64,000 bases of DNA from Lachnospiraceae bacterium (GCA_017416505.1 JAFQCI010000146.1:11055-75054), one strand, 5' to 3'. Shown: positions 15,429-27,291, counted from the first letter of the stretch. Notes: a model not told the origin generated them from the sequence alone. Translations and numbers: made by a program.

Positions 15429-18400
15429 TTAAACCAAAGTTTCCACCTGCTCTTTTATTGTTTCAATAAGGGATTCTGCTTGTTCACTATCCAGGTTTGT
15501 AACGCAAATACTTAACTCTTCTATATTTGCCTGCACATCTTCTGTATATTGAAATTCCTCCAGTTTAGCCATACTTTCATCCATAGCATCAATATCCATT
15601 TCCTCCATGGCCATACTTAACATATCTAAGTAAGACACCACCTCTTCATAATCTGCAATTTCAGCTTTTTCTCCTTCCTCTAATTGTAATTCTTCCATAC
15701 ATTCCTTTAGCTTCTCTCTATAACTTCTCCATTCCTTTAAGAAAATATCATGCATAGCCTCAATCAATGCCATGTCACCATCTCTTGCTCCATTTTCAAG
15801 AAGTTTCGCCATTCCGCCAAGTACTGTGGCACCAATCAGATTCGCAGAACTTTTCATGGAATGCACCTTAATCCTGTACTGTGTTATCATTTCAGAGTTG
15901 TTTCTTTCGTCATAAAATCTTTGAAGACTATCGGCCTCAGAATTTAAAGTTTTATAAAAAGATGCCACTGTTTCTAAAAGCAATTCCTTATCTGGAAGAT
16001 GCATTTGTCCATAACTCCAATCGATTCCATCTACCATTGGTAATTCTGCTACTTCCTGGTACGCTGAATTTTCCACTTCTTTTCTTTCTTTTTCGCCTTC
16101 CCCTTCTTCCTCCTCAACGTCAAATTTTAAGAGATCTCTTGGCAATAATCTTAGAATCATTTGTTCTAGTTTTTCAGGATTCACAGGTTTGGATAAAAAT
16201 GCATCAAAGCCCTCTGCCAGATACATTTCCTTTGCTCCGGTAATTGCGTTTGCCGTAAGTGCAATGACCGGTGTTTCTGCACATAGATTTTCCTCTAATG
16301 CTTTCATTCGATGCAAAGTTTCTATTCCATCCATCTCCGGCATCATATGGTCTAAAAATATCAAATCATAATGCCTTTTCGCAATCATTTCCAGACATGC
16401 TTTTCCACTCTCTGCTACATCCACGTTTACTTTATTGCATTTCAACAAACCTACAAATACTTTAAGGTTCATGGAATTATCATCCACTACTAAAAGATTC
16501 GCTTCCGGCGCTGTAAATGTTGACATATAATCATACTCTGTTGACTGCTTCTGAATCCGTTCTTCTAATTTTCCTACCGGTGTGGAATCTACAATCTGTT
16601 GTTCTAATGTAAAGAAGAAACGGGAGCCTTTTCCATACACACTTTCCACATTTAATTTACTTCCCATAAGCAATAAAAATTGTGTCGTAATATTAATTCC
16701 TAAACCGGTTCCTTCAATGTTACGGTTTTTCTTCTCTTCAATACGTTCAAACTCCTGAAACAGCTTAGAAACATCTTCTTCCTTTATCCCAATTCCGGTA
16801 TCTTCCACGGAAAATTCAAGAATTGCCTTTCTTCCTTCGATTCTTCCATCTACATTCAAGGATACACTTCCTTGATGGGTGTACTTAACGGCATTGTTTA
16901 ACAAATTAATTAGAATTTGACGAAGGCGTACATCATCACCAAATAACTTCGATGGAGTATCTTCCTTTACATGAATGTTCAGTTTCAGTTTTTTTGCTTC
17001 CGCCTTTGCTTTTACCATATTAGAAATATCATGAATCAAACTGCTAAAATCATACTCCACAGGAATGATTTCTAATTTCCCGGACTCAATTTTAGAAAAA
17101 TCAAGAATATCATTGATTAATGCAAGCAGATTCTTTCCGGCATTCTGGATATCCAAAGCATATTCTTTGATTTGCATATCTTTACATTCTCTTAAAATCA
17201 TGGTATCCATACCCAGTACTGCATTGATCGGTGTCCGGATTTCATGAGACATATGGGCTAAGAATTTTCCCTTCGCCATATTAGCCTCCAATGCCTCCTG
17301 TCTCGCTTCTTCCGCCAGCTTATTTGCTCTCTCCAACTGTTCATTTTTCTTCTCAATAAACTCCATATCATGCTTTAAAAGTCTTGCATTTTCTTCAACC
17401 TGTTCAGAATATCCCTTCATAAGCTGATCAAAATGCTGATACAACATAATGACACCAAAGCAGGTAGTACCCAGACGGCTAAATTTTCCCATATCCCCAA
17501 CTGCCACAATATACATACGCACAATATCAATCATTCCACCCAGTCCCATACAAAGCAATGCAATCATTCCATACTTAATGCCTTTACTCTTATTTTCCTT
17601 CATAATGTCAAGATAGGATTTCCCAACCACAAGAACTGTAAGACAAATCAGGAAATGGGAGACAAATGCCATATTCATAAAATCCACAATATTGAATAAC
17701 TGTAGAACCAGTTGTACTGCAATATTCAAACAGCATAGTATCAGCATCACTTTAAAACGTTTCTTATAGATACCAAGAATGCTATTTGCATAATACATGT
17801 CAATGAAAAATGGAATCAGCATTACACATAAAAACACAAGCACAGAATACAGAGTCTGATTACCATAAAAAATGTGTAACGTCTTTGTTTCCACAAAATA
17901 ATATAAAGATGTCACCAGGCAATATCCGCATAAATACTGCATTCCCCCTGTATTTTGTTTTGACACAAGCTGTATCAAAAATAACAAGAAAAATATAATG
18001 CCACAAATCAGAATGACAATATTACAAAAAATCTGAGGAATATTATCCTTTAAAAGTTTTAAAATCAAGACATCCCTTTCCCCCACGGTTACACTACTCA
18101 TTCTTGCTCCGTAATTGGCATAAGGAGATACCATCTCAATCCGTATGGTTCCTTCCTGTAAATCTATAGGAATGTCAATAAAATTTACCACACTTCCCGG
18201 AGTATGTCCAAAAAATCTTTTATCCTCCACACCAAATTCATAAACCAATTCTTCCTCTATCCAGACCTTCAATTCCTTATCCGCCGATAAGAAAGACATC
18301 GTTTTTCCAAAATACTCCTTTGGTATGGTATTTTCAAGAATCAATATTTCATCCGGTACACTTTCTCCCAAATATGGAAGTTCTTCTATTTCTATACTCT

Positions 18401-18560
18401 TTCCATCCTTTTGCCAGGTCATTTTCCAGCCTTCATTGAAGTCTTTTACCTCTCCTTTTGAAAGTGTCATATCATCTACTTTAAACCCAAATACGACGAC
18501 CAAAATCAGCACAATATGAATTGCTAATATCATCCATAAAATTTTTCTAAAATGCTTCAT
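15429..18560 (-). CDS. Hybrid sensor histidine kinase with 7TM sensor, receiver and Hpt domains
   Basis: 1043 aa. Residues 1-180 hold one membrane segment and an outer beta-rich domain (7TMR-DISM-like). About 180-385 are seven membrane segments. A coiled coil (400-430) leads to HisKA with MSHEIRTPINAVLGMD (His near 440), then HATPase with INLLNNAVKYTH, DTGIGI and GTGLGI. The receiver has the phospho-Asp in LIFLDHMMPEMDG (near 736), and the Hpt domain has KVHSMKSSANLIGA (His near 898). The full phosphorelay chain to Hpt is present, but no partner regulator is adjacent; the stand-alone receiver at 50273 is a possible target. The signal is unknown. Confidence 0.92.
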   Translation of the reverse strand: MKHFRKILWMILAIHIVLILVVVFGFKVDDMTLSKGEVKDFNEGWKMTWQKDGKSIEIEELPYLGESVPDEILILENTIPKEYFGKTMSFLSADKELKVWIEEELVYEFGVEDKRFFGHTPGSVVNFIDIPIDLQEGTIRIEMVSPYANYGARMSSVTVGERDVLILKLLKDNIPQIFCNIVILICGIIFFLLFLIQLVSKQNTGGMQYLCGYCLVTSLYYFVETKTLHIFYGNQTLYSVLVFLCVMLIPFFIDMYYANSILGIYKKRFKVMLILCCLNIAVQLVLQLFNIVDFMNMAFVSHFLICLTVLVVGKSYLDIMKENKSKGIKYGMIALLCMGLGGMIDIVRMYIVAVGDMGKFSRLGTTCFGVIMLYQHFDQLMKGYSEQVEENARLLKHDMEFIEKKNEQLERANKLAEEARQEALEANMAKGKFLAHMSHEIRTPINAVLGMDTMILRECKDMQIKEYALDIQNAGKNLLALINDILDFSKIESGKLEIIPVEYDFSSLIHDISNMVKAKAEAKKLKLNIHVKEDTPSKLFGDDVRLRQILINLLNNAVKYTHQGSVSLNVDGRIEGRKAILEFSVEDTGIGIKEEDVSKLFQEFERIEEKKNRNIEGTGLGINITTQFLLLMGSKLNVESVYGKGSRFFFTLEQQIVDSTPVGKLEERIQKQSTEYDYMSTFTAPEANLLVVDDNSMNLKVFVGLLKCNKVNVDVAESGKACLEMIAKRHYDLIFLDHMMPEMDGIETLHRMKALEENLCAETPVIALTANAITGAKEMYLAEGFDAFLSKPVNPEKLEQMILRLLPRDLLKFDVEEEEGEGEKERKEVENSAYQEVAELPMVDGIDWSYGQMHLPDKELLLETVASFYKTLNSEADSLQRFYDERNNSEMITQYRIKVHSMKSSANLIGATVLGGMAKLLENGARDGDMALIEAMHDIFLKEWRSYREKLKECMEELQLEEGEKAEIADYEEVVSYLDMLSMAMEEMDIDAMDESMAKLEEFQYTEDVQANIEELSICVTNLDSEQAESLIETIKEQVETLV

Positions 18561-18774
18561 ACCATCTCACCCATAATTCATCCCTATGAAGGGACTTCCT
18601 TTCCAATATGTGTTATAAAATGATGATACCCACGAATTGCTCCAGACTTTAAACTCCCGCAATTTCAAAACCTTGTAAATCCCCACTATTCGCGCTACTT
18701 TCTCGTGTTTTGCAGGGACCAAAGTCATTTTTTTCATGTGAATCAAAAAAACATGACCTTTTGACCTTGGTACA

Positions 18775-20976
18775 TCATAAAATATACCAGTTTTCTTTAC
18801 TTCTGTTCTTCGCTACATAAAGAGCCTTGTCCGCATTACTGTATAGTTTTTCAAAATTACGGTCTGTCATCTCCAATATTCTGGCAATTCCAAAGGATAC
18901 GCTAACGATACCTGCATACTTTTCTCCTGCCATTTCATTTTGAAAATCTATTGCTATTTTCTCAGCTAACGCTTCCAATTCCTTTGCATCAATTCCCTCT
19001 TTATAGAAAATACAAAATTCATCTCCACCAATACGACAGGAAATCACATCCTCACCTTGTTCCATAAGCGTCTTTCCAAACTTCTCCAATATTTCATCTC
19101 CTGCCTGATGTCCGAAACGATCGTTGATCTGTTTAAAATTATTCAAGTCTATCATAAAAAGACTTCCAAACCCGCCTTGTTCGAGATACTCCTTTAAAAG
19201 AGAAGTAAAATAATTACGATTGTAAATTTTGGTCAGAGAATCTTTATGAGCCAAATCACTGATCTGCAACAACATCTGATGATGTTCTGTAATATCAAGC
19301 ATCCATAACATGTATCCCTGAACGTATCCCCCTTCTTCTAAAGGTTCAATTCGCATTTCATACATTCTGTCTTTTATTTCTAAGTGCTTCACTTTTCCTT
19401 CAAAAATGTCTGCTAATGTCTCATTCTCATAAGCATCCTGTTTCAAAGAAATATGTCCAAACATCTTTTCCATTCTTTCGTTAAAATATGTAATAATATG
19501 GTGATTATTAATTACGATAATTCCTTCTTGACCATGATTTAAGGCATTCTCACCTGCAAGGGCGATGGAATCAAAATATCCATATTTCGTTAATGCCATG
19601 CCCACAAAAATTTCTGCTGCTATTACACCAAAACATGGGATTTCATATCCCCCGGTAAGTCCGATTTCACGAACAAAGTTAGGAATCCATGGACAAAATA
19701 CTGCAATAAAGGTACAAAGAATTCTTTTCCTTTCTACTCCGCTAGAATTTCGCATTCCTTGAATACATACAATCAAACATCCGGTGCAAACCACAACCAT
19801 ATATGCCACGAAAGCAAAAAATCCCCAATTTCGTTCCAGCACCAAACGTGGAAAAGGACCATCATAACTAATACCTATGTGTTTATAAAAATACTGGTTT
19901 TCCCTTGTCGTAAATAGCATCCACATGATTACCATACCACAAACCGTCTCTAATGCATAAATAAAAGAAGGAACTTCCTTGTGATACATTTCCGCCACAA
20001 AACAGGTAAAGCCAATCATCAGCAAACATTCCCCAAAATATTGCATTACGGTAGCAGCATAATATCCACCTACATTTCCCGAGGTAATTTCTAATAAAAA
20101 TCCAAAAATATAAATACCTCCTGCGAATACCAATATGAGGGTGGCAGTCTGCCCTCTCGAAGGCTTTGCACAAACTACAACCACAATAACTGCAAACCAA
20201 ATCAAAAGTGCAATTACATGAAGCGCCACATAGATTTCATATGCCGTACATCCTTGCACAAATTCTTTGATGATGGCAAGTACAAGAAAGTGTGCCGGAT
20301 AAAAGAAATAAAAAAAGTATTTTCCAACGATATCTTTTCCTTTTTCTCCATTGTATTTTCTTAACAGTAAAAGTGGAATCATAAATCCAAGAAGATATAA
20401 TTTATCATACCATGGCCAGTCATAATGTGAAAAATGCCATATCTCATTTAACTTTACTGCCACGATGATAAACACTTCCATGATGACCGTTAAACTGCAA
20501 AACCAAATTGCTTGTTTCTTAAATCCTTTTACATAATAAAATACAAGGATATATAACATCGGCATGATAACCCAGCCACCAACTGTCATGGATATCACAA
20601 ACAACCCAATGGTAATCATTACTTTCTTCCACCGGACTAATTTCTTATTTTCTAAAGTTGCAAGAAGCAATAACCCTAAAAGCAAATCAAATATAATGTT
20701 TTGCCGATGATCATACAACTCATGAAAAAACAGATAAAATGGTATCATTGCTACCACACTAAAAAATGTCATTCGCTTAATATATCCCTTAATATTAGAA
20801 GTGTGCCGGAATCCTTCTGCTATAAAAAAACACATAATAGGCAATGTAAGCCGTCCAATGATATGCATAATCTGCCCTAAAGGAGTCATAAACTCAACAA
20901 ATCCCCATGCCGCATGATCACATACCATACCACATATGGCGATGAATTTTAGTTGTGTACGGTTCAATCCTTTCAT
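18775..20976 (-). CDS. TraX-7TM-PAS-GGDEF fusion: membrane diguanylate cyclase candidate
   Basis: 733 aa. Residues 1-215 resemble TraX (start NRTQLKFIAICGMVCDHAAW, then GRLTLPIMCFFIAEGFRHT), an integral membrane acyltransferase-like family. A second set of about seven membrane segments (230-445) resembles the N-terminal 7TM region of some histidine kinases. A PAS-like domain follows (INNHHIITYFNERMEKMFG), then a GGDEF domain with RIGGDEFCIFY near residue 649. The intact GGDEF predicts c-di-GMP synthesis. The start at 20976 has GGGAGG upstream; the frame runs to 21048. No EAL domain is present. Confidence 0.85.
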   Translation of the reverse strand: MKGLNRTQLKFIAICGMVCDHAAWGFVEFMTPLGQIMHIIGRLTLPIMCFFIAEGFRHTSNIKGYIKRMTFFSVVAMIPFYLFFHELYDHRQNIIFDLLLGLLLLATLENKKLVRWKKVMITIGLFVISMTVGGWVIMPMLYILVFYYVKGFKKQAIWFCSLTVIMEVFIIVAVKLNEIWHFSHYDWPWYDKLYLLGFMIPLLLLRKYNGEKGKDIVGKYFFYFFYPAHFLVLAIIKEFVQGCTAYEIYVALHVIALLIWFAVIVVVVCAKPSRGQTATLILVFAGGIYIFGFLLEITSGNVGGYYAATVMQYFGECLLMIGFTCFVAEMYHKEVPSFIYALETVCGMVIMWMLFTTRENQYFYKHIGISYDGPFPRLVLERNWGFFAFVAYMVVVCTGCLIVCIQGMRNSSGVERKRILCTFIAVFCPWIPNFVREIGLTGGYEIPCFGVIAAEIFVGMALTKYGYFDSIALAGENALNHGQEGIIVINNHHIITYFNERMEKMFGHISLKQDAYENETLADIFEGKVKHLEIKDRMYEMRIEPLEEGGYVQGYMLWMLDITEHHQMLLQISDLAHKDSLTKIYNRNYFTSLLKEYLEQGGFGSLFMIDLNNFKQINDRFGHQAGDEILEKFGKTLMEQGEDVISCRIGGDEFCIFYKEGIDAKELEALAEKIAIDFQNEMAGEKYAGIVSVSFGIARILEMTDRNFEKLYSNADKALYVAKNRSKENWYIL

Positions 20977-21180
20977 ATGATTCTCCCTCCCGTTTTTCTC
21001 TATTTTTTGTCTTTTCGATCCTTCTCTCCCATTGACCTTTCCTATCAATGAAACTCTTACTAAATCACGACATATCTTAGTTAAAATATACCATAATCAG
21101 CCGTGAAAGTCGATATATTTATGCACTTTGACAACATATTTTAAATGACATGGTAACCCGGCTCTTTTCTTAAACAAAAA

Positions 21181-21229
21181 ACTCCCTTAAAAACAAAATA
21201 TCTTGATAATATCTTGTTCTTAAAGGAGT
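21181..21229 (-). terminator. Terminator of serS
   Basis: Stem of ACTCC(C)TTAA and TTAAAGGAGT around an inner AT-rich hairpin, 10 bp below the serS stop, with T6 following on the minus strand. Confidence 0.6.
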
Positions 21230-21238
21230 CTGGGATTA

Positions 21239-22519
21239 TTATTTAATTACGTCTTTTCCACCCATATATGGTCTTAATGCTTCCGGAATACGGATAGAAC
21301 CGTCTTCGTTTAAGTTATTTTCTAAGAATGCGATTAACATTCTAGGTGGAGCAACCACAGTATTGTTCAAAGTATGAGCAAAATATTTAGAACCTGCACC
21401 ATCGTTTACACGAATCTTTAATCTTCTAGCCTGTGCATCACCTAAGTTTGAGCAGCTTCCTACTTCGAAGTACTTCTTTTGTCTTGGTGACCATGCTTCT
21501 ACGTCAATGGATTTTACCTTTAAATCTGCCAAGTCACCGGAACAACATTCCAAAGTACGAACCGGAATATCCAATGAACGGAATAAATCTACGGTGTTCT
21601 GCCATAATTTTTCGAACCACATCTTACTTTCTTCCGGCTTACAAACTACAATCATTTCCTGTTTTTCAAACTGATGAATACGATATACACCACGTTCTTC
21701 AATGCCATGAGCACCTTTTTCTTTTCTAAAACATGGAGAATAACTTGTTAATGTATATGGTAAATCCTTGTCTTCTAAAATAGTATCAATAAATTTACCA
21801 ATCATGGAATGTTCGCTGGTTCCGATTAAATATAAATCTTCCCCTTCAATCTTATACATCATGGCTTCCATTTCATCGAAACTCATAACACCTGTCACCA
21901 CATCGCTACGAATCATAAATGGAGGAATGCAGTAAGTAAATCCTCTGTCAATCATGAAATCTCTCGCGTAGGAAATTACTGCGGAATGAAGTCTTGCAAT
22001 ATCTCCCATCAAATAATAGAACCCGTTACCAGCTACTTTTCTTGCACTGTCTAAATCGATTCCATTTAATTTTTCCATAATTTCTGTATGATACGGAATT
22101 TCAAAATCAGGTACAAATGGCTCTCCATATTTTTGAATTTCTACATTCTCACTATCATCTTTACCGATTGGTACACTAGGATCAATGATGTTTGGAATCG
22201 CCATCATAATCTTTTTTACCTGCTCTTGTAACTTTGCTTCTTTTTCTTCTAATTCTGCTAATCTTTCAGCATCCTTATTTACCTGTTCTTTTAACTTCTC
22301 TGCTTCTTCTTTTTGTCCTTTTGCCATAAGACCGCCGATTTGCTTTGAAATTGCTTTACGGTTTGCACGTAGGGCATCTGCCTCCTGTTGGGTCTTTCTG
22401 CTTTCTGCATCCAGTTCAATGACTTCATCCACTAATGGAAGCTTTCTATCTTGAAACTTATTCTTAATGTTTTGTTTTACAATCTCAGGGTTTTCACGTA
22501 AAAATTTCAAATCTATCAT
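21239..22519 (-). CDS. serS: Seryl-tRNA synthetase
   Basis: 426 aa, normal length. It charges tRNA-Ser with serine. The N-terminal 110 residues form the long charged coiled-coil arm that holds the tRNA. Class II motifs follow: motif 2 around SPCFRKEKGAHGIEERGVYR and motif 3 TVVAPPRMLIAFLENN, with the serine-site TSEHSM. ATG at 22519 has a weak GAGGAAAA upstream. The 143-bp upstream gap has no T-box signature and carries a miniature palindrome instead. Confidence 0.97.
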   Translation of the reverse strand: MIDLKFLRENPEIVKQNIKNKFQDRKLPLVDEVIELDAESRKTQQEADALRANRKAISKQIGGLMAKGQKEEAEKLKEQVNKDAERLAELEEKEAKLQEQVKKIMMAIPNIIDPSVPIGKDDSENVEIQKYGEPFVPDFEIPYHTEIMEKLNGIDLDSARKVAGNGFYYLMGDIARLHSAVISYARDFMIDRGFTYCIPPFMIRSDVVTGVMSFDEMEAMMYKIEGEDLYLIGTSEHSMIGKFIDTILEDKDLPYTLTSYSPCFRKEKGAHGIEERGVYRIHQFEKQEMIVVCKPEESKMWFEKLWQNTVDLFRSLDIPVRTLECCSGDLADLKVKSIDVEAWSPRQKKYFEVGSCSNLGDAQARRLKIRVNDGAGSKYFAHTLNNTVVAPPRMLIAFLENNLNEDGSIRIPEALRPYMGGKDVIK

Positions 22520-22638
22520 GGTATTTTCCTCTTAATATTTGTATTTTTCCATATGCTTTCTTTTGTAACACCACATACAGATAAATGAATTATAAACTGA
22601 ATTATTTTATTTTACAAGTACTATTTTCGCGTTAATTT

Positions 22639-22662
22639 GTAACTGTTCACACAAACAGTAAC
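22639..22662. mobile_element. 24-bp palindromic miniature element beside the tepA-like stop codon
   Basis: Arms GTAACTGTTCAC and AAACAGTAAC, a shortened member of the family. Left flank TTAATTT and right flank TTAGTTT differ at one position, compatible with an aged target duplication. It ends directly at the stop codon of the neighbouring protease gene. Confidence 0.55.
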
Positions 22663-23328
22663 TTAGTTTATCATACTCTTTAATTTTTCTATGGCGGAGT
22701 GAATTCCTCCTACTTCGTTGATAACACCTGCTTTTACTGCATCTTCCCCTACTAAAATGGTTCCAAGGTCTTTCGTTAAAAGTCCCTGCCGCACCATCAT
22801 TTCCTCAAACTCTTCTTTTTTTACCTGACTATGATTGGCTACAAATCCGGATATTCTGTCCTGAATGATTTTAAAATAATCAAAGGTCTGTCTTACGCCG
22901 ATTACCATTCCACCCATCCGCACCGGATGAATAATCATAGTACCGGTAGGACTGATAAAAGAATAATCTGTTGCTACTGCCAAAGGAACTCCGATGGAAT
23001 GACTGTCCCCAATCACCAAAGATACAGAAGGTTTGCTGATGGATGCAATCATTTCTGCCAAGGCAAGTCCTGCACTTACATCGCCCCCACTGGTATTATT
23101 GATTACCAAAAGTCCCTTTATGTTTGGATTATGTTCCACCAATGCTAATTGTGGCAATAAATGTTCATATTTTGTAGTTTTATTGGTTGCCGGAGAAATA
23201 TCATGTCCTTCGATTTCTCCAATAATCGAAATCATGGAAATATGTTTCCCTTCTTTTTTATCATAAAGCATCGTAATTCCATATTCTTTGATTCTTTCAT
23301 CCAATAATCTTTCTTCTTCAACGTCCAT
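22663..23328 (-). CDS. ClpP-class protease-like protein (TepA family)
   Basis: 221 aa. Crotonase/ClpP fold: INNTSGGDVSAGLALAE, the nucleophile Ser in GDSHSIG, and His in IIHPVRMGG. This matches the TepA/YmfB group of ClpP-like proteins, proposed to act in protein export or regulatory proteolysis near the membrane. The start at 23328 has AGGAAAGG 9 nt upstream; the open frame continues to 23421 only because a mobile palindrome (23377-23409) is read through, so the longer form is not used. Located between serS and divergent purH. Confidence 0.85.
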   Translation of the reverse strand: MDVEEERLLDERIKEYGITMLYDKKEGKHISMISIIGEIEGHDISPATNKTTKYEHLLPQLALVEHNPNIKGLLVINNTSGGDVSAGLALAEMIASISKPSVSLVIGDSHSIGVPLAVATDYSFISPTGTMIIHPVRMGGMVIGVRQTFDYFKIIQDRISGFVANHSQVKKEEFEEMMVRQGLLTKDLGTILVGEDAVKAGVINEVGGIHSAIEKLKSMIN

Positions 23329-23376
23329 ACTGCCCATCCTTTCCTGTCTTCTCATCATTTCTATTTTTGATGTTAT

Positions 23377-23409
23377 GTTACTGTACACTCGTACCTCGTG
23401 AACAGTAAC
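23377..23409. mobile_element. 33-bp palindromic miniature element with exact 8-bp target duplication
   Basis: Starts GTTACTGTACAC and ends GTGAACAGTAAC. It is the exact reverse complement of the last 33 bp of the long element at 47759-47901. Flanked by GATGTTAT at 23369-23376 and GATGTTAT at 23410-23417. Confidence 0.85.
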
Positions 23410-23473
23410 GATGTTATACATTGCTATAGTATCTGCATTCTCCTATTTTTCATTCGTAAATCTAAGAAAACTA

Positions 23474-23502
23474 TTGAAATAAGGAAACAAATCAGCTAGA
23501 AT
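23474..23502 (+). promoter_or_regulatory. Promoter of purH
   Basis: TTGAAA (23474-23479), 17-nt spacer, TAGAAT (23497-23502). The leader to the ATG at 23594 is about 85 nt and shows no purine riboswitch core. Confidence 0.6.
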
Positions 23503-23593
23503 AAAATTGGTGTCGTTTTTTATGAGGCAGATAAATGTTTCTATAACTTAGACATCATATAATATTCATAGATAAAATGGAGGTACTACCCGG

Positions 23594-25147
23594 ATGAGAG
23601 CTTTAATTAGTGTATCTGACAAAACCGGCATCGTGGAATTTGCCAAGGAACTTGTTAATTTAGGAATTGAAATTATTTCTACCGGAGGAACTTATAAAAA
23701 GTTAAAGGAAGAAGGCATCGCAGCCATCGAAATTTCTGAACTTACCGGTTTCCCTGAATGTTTAGATGGTCGTGTAAAGACATTACACCCAATCGTACAT
23801 GCAGGACTTCTTGCTATGAGAAGCAATGAAGAACATATGAAAACTTTAAAGGAATTAAACATCGAAACCATTGATTTCGTAATTGTAAATTTATATCCTT
23901 TTAAGGCTACTGTTTTAAAACCAGATGTAACTCGTGCGGAAGCAGTAGAAAATATCGACATTGGCGGACCAACCATGTTACGTGCGGCTGCAAAGAATTA
24001 TCAGGATGTTGCAGTTGTTGTTGACCCGGCAGATTACCAGGTAGTTCTTGATGAATTAAAGGCTTCTAAGGAAGTTTCTTTAGATACAAAATTCTACTTA
24101 ATGCAAAAAGTGTTCGAACATACTGCAAACTACGACACTATGATTATGACCTATTTAAGAAAAGAACGTGGCGAAACTTCCTTCCCACAAACTCTTACTC
24201 TTACTTATGAAAAGGTTCAGGAAATGCGTTATGGTGAAAACAGCCACCAGAAAGCTGCATTATATAAAGAAATTGCTAACTTAAAAGGTTCTTTAACCTG
24301 TGCAAACCAATTACATGGTAAAGAATTATCTTACAATAACATTAATGATACCAATGGTGCTTTGGAATTATTAAAAGAATTCGAAGAACCAACTGTAGTT
24401 GCCTGCAAGCATGGAAATCCTTGTGGTGTAGGTTCTGCAGATAATATTTACGATGCTTGGCGTAAGGCTTATGAAGCAGATAAGACTTCTATCTTCGGCG
24501 GTATTGTGGTTGCTAACAGAACCATTGATGAAAAAATCGCAGCAGACATTAATTCTATGTTTATGGAAGTTGTAGTTGCACCTTCTTATACAGAGGAAGC
24601 GAAAGAAATCTTATGTCAAAAGAAGAATATCCGTATTCTTGAATTACCAGATATCAGTGAAAAACAACCTGCAGATGCTTTGGATATGAAGAAAATCAAT
24701 GGTGGTATGGTAGTTCAATCTATCGACAACCAATTATACAACGAAGAAGAATTGACTGTAGTAACTGACCGCAAGCCTACAGAAAAAGAAATGGAAGACC
24801 TTAAATTCGCATGGAAGGTTGTAAAGTATGTAAAATCCAATGGTATTGCACTTGCAAAAGACAAGCAATCTATCGGTATTGGACCTGGACAGGTAAACCG
24901 TATTTGGGCTACCGAGCAATCCATCGAACACGCAAATACCCAAATCGGTGAAGGAACCTGCGAAGGTGCTGTTTTGGCTTCTGATGCTTTCTTCCCATTT
25001 GACGACTGTGTAGAAGCTGCTGCAAAGGCTGGCATCACTGCTATTATCCAACCAGGTGGAGCAAATCGTGACCAGGATTCTATCGACAAATGTAACGAAC
25101 ATGGTATTGCTATGGTATTTACCAATATGCGTCATTTCAGACACTAA
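23594..25147 (+). CDS. purH: Bifunctional AICAR transformylase/IMP cyclohydrolase
   Basis: 517 aa. Catalyses the last two steps of IMP synthesis. The N-terminal IMP cyclohydrolase (MGS-like fold) has [25 protein letters not shown] and GRVKTLHP; the C-terminal transformylase has [17 protein letters not shown] and the end motif [15 protein letters not shown] lies 9 nt before ATG. It is transcribed alone and codon use is smooth. guaB, the next enzyme toward GMP, lies 0.7 kb further on the other strand. Confidence 0.97.
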   Translation: MRALISVSDKTGIVEFAKELVNLGIEIISTGGTYKKLKEEGIAAIEISELTGFPECLDGRVKTLHPIVHAGLLAMRSNEEHMKTLKELNIETIDFVIVNLYPFKATVLKPDVTRAEAVENIDIGGPTMLRAAAKNYQDVAVVVDPADYQVVLDELKASKEVSLDTKFYLMQKVFEHTANYDTMIMTYLRKERGETSFPQTLTLTYEKVQEMRYGENSHQKAALYKEIANLKGSLTCANQLHGKELSYNNINDTNGALELLKEFEEPTVVACKHGNPCGVGSADNIYDAWRKAYEADKTSIFGGIVVANRTIDEKIAADINSMFMEVVVAPSYTEEAKEILCQKKNIRILELPDISEKQPADALDMKKINGGMVVQSIDNQLYNEEELTVVTDRKPTEKEMEDLKFAWKVVKYVKSNGIALAKDKQSIGIGPGQVNRIWATEQSIEHANTQIGEGTCEGAVLASDAFFPFDDCVEAAAKAGITAIIQPGGANRDQDSIDKCNEHGIAMVFTNMRHFRH

Positions 25148-25229
25148 GATAACAAAAAAATTCCAGTTGGAACCATAAAATATTACTTAGTTTGTCACGC
25201 ATCATTTTGAATAACAAAGGCATACATTT

Positions 25230-25619
25230 ATGAAAAACAAAATTAATATTTTTACTTTTTCACTCTTTGCGTGGTGCATCAGTTTAGTTTTAAATATTAT
25301 TAGGAGCTATCAGATGTATCAGAAGGATGGCTATACTGCCTCCTTCGCCGCAGGAGTGGCACTTATGATAATTGTCTGGTTTGGACTTTTATTAATCATT
25401 ATGGATGTACTTCATCCGATTTCAAAACATATGCTGAATAAGAAAATGTCCAAAAAGAAACTTGCAAGTTTCATCGGTTTATTAATTTCCGATATCATGT
25501 TGCTTGTACTGGTCTTCTTAATCGCATTTGTGTTTTCTAGTAATTCATTTCTTCTGCTCTCCTTTGTTTTATTTACTTTCGGCAGAACCATAGTCCGCCG
25601 CAGTTTTTATGCAAAGTAA
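25230..25619 (+). CDS. Small membrane protein of unknown function
   Basis: 129 aa with four hydrophobic segments (INIFTFSLFAWCISLVLNII, AAGVALMIIVWFGLLLIIMD, LIISDIMLLVLVFLIAFVF, FLLLSFVLFTFG) and basic loops. I do not recognise the family. It follows purH by 82 bp on the same strand, with only a weak ribosome site (AAAGG), and is followed by a strong terminator. Confidence 0.6.
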   Translation: MKNKINIFTFSLFAWCISLVLNIIRSYQMYQKDGYTASFAAGVALMIIVWFGLLLIIMDVLHPISKHMLNKKMSKKKLASFIGLLISDIMLLVLVFLIAFVFSSNSFLLLSFVLFTFGRTIVRRSFYAK

Positions 25620-25650
25620 AGCAAAAGGGATATATACTTTTTAATAAAAG

Positions 25651-25690
25651 AAAAAGGAAATGCACTCCTAAGTTGAGCATTTCCTTTTCT
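25651..25690. terminator. Bidirectional terminator between the small membrane gene and guaB
   Basis: Stem AAAAGGAAATGC/GCATTTCCTTTT with a 13-nt loop and T-rich ends on both strands. Confidence 0.75.
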
Positions 25691-25747
25691 TTTACTTCTT
25701 TTCTATTGTCCTTACTGTCTTCGTTTTGGCTTTCAAACAGCAGTTAT

Positions 25748-25773
25748 GTTACTGTTCACACTTGAACAGTAAT
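25748..25773. mobile_element. 26-bp palindromic miniature element
   Basis: Arms GTTACTGTTCAC and TTGAACAGTAAT. Flanks GCAGTTAT and GTAATTAT agree at 6 of 8 positions, a possible decayed target duplication. Confidence 0.55.
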
Positions 25774-25812
25774 GTAATTATTCCTAATCCATTCGAAATT
25801 TAAAAATTTCTT

Positions 25813-27291
<1,479 letters not shown>

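Noticed and set aside
22520..22662. T-box leader before serS
   Set aside because: Only 143 bp and no AGNUGGNACCGCG-type antiterminator sequence or specifier stem.
23329..23421. N-terminal extension of the TepA-like protein
   Set aside because: It reads through an inserted mobile palindrome; the supported start is 23328.
23503..23593. Purine riboswitch before purH
   Set aside because: The conserved three-way junction sequences are absent.
24715..25144. Two 136-aa ORFs on the minus strand inside purH
   Set aside because: They are antisense frames of a conserved enzyme gene with no ribosome site or recognisable domain.
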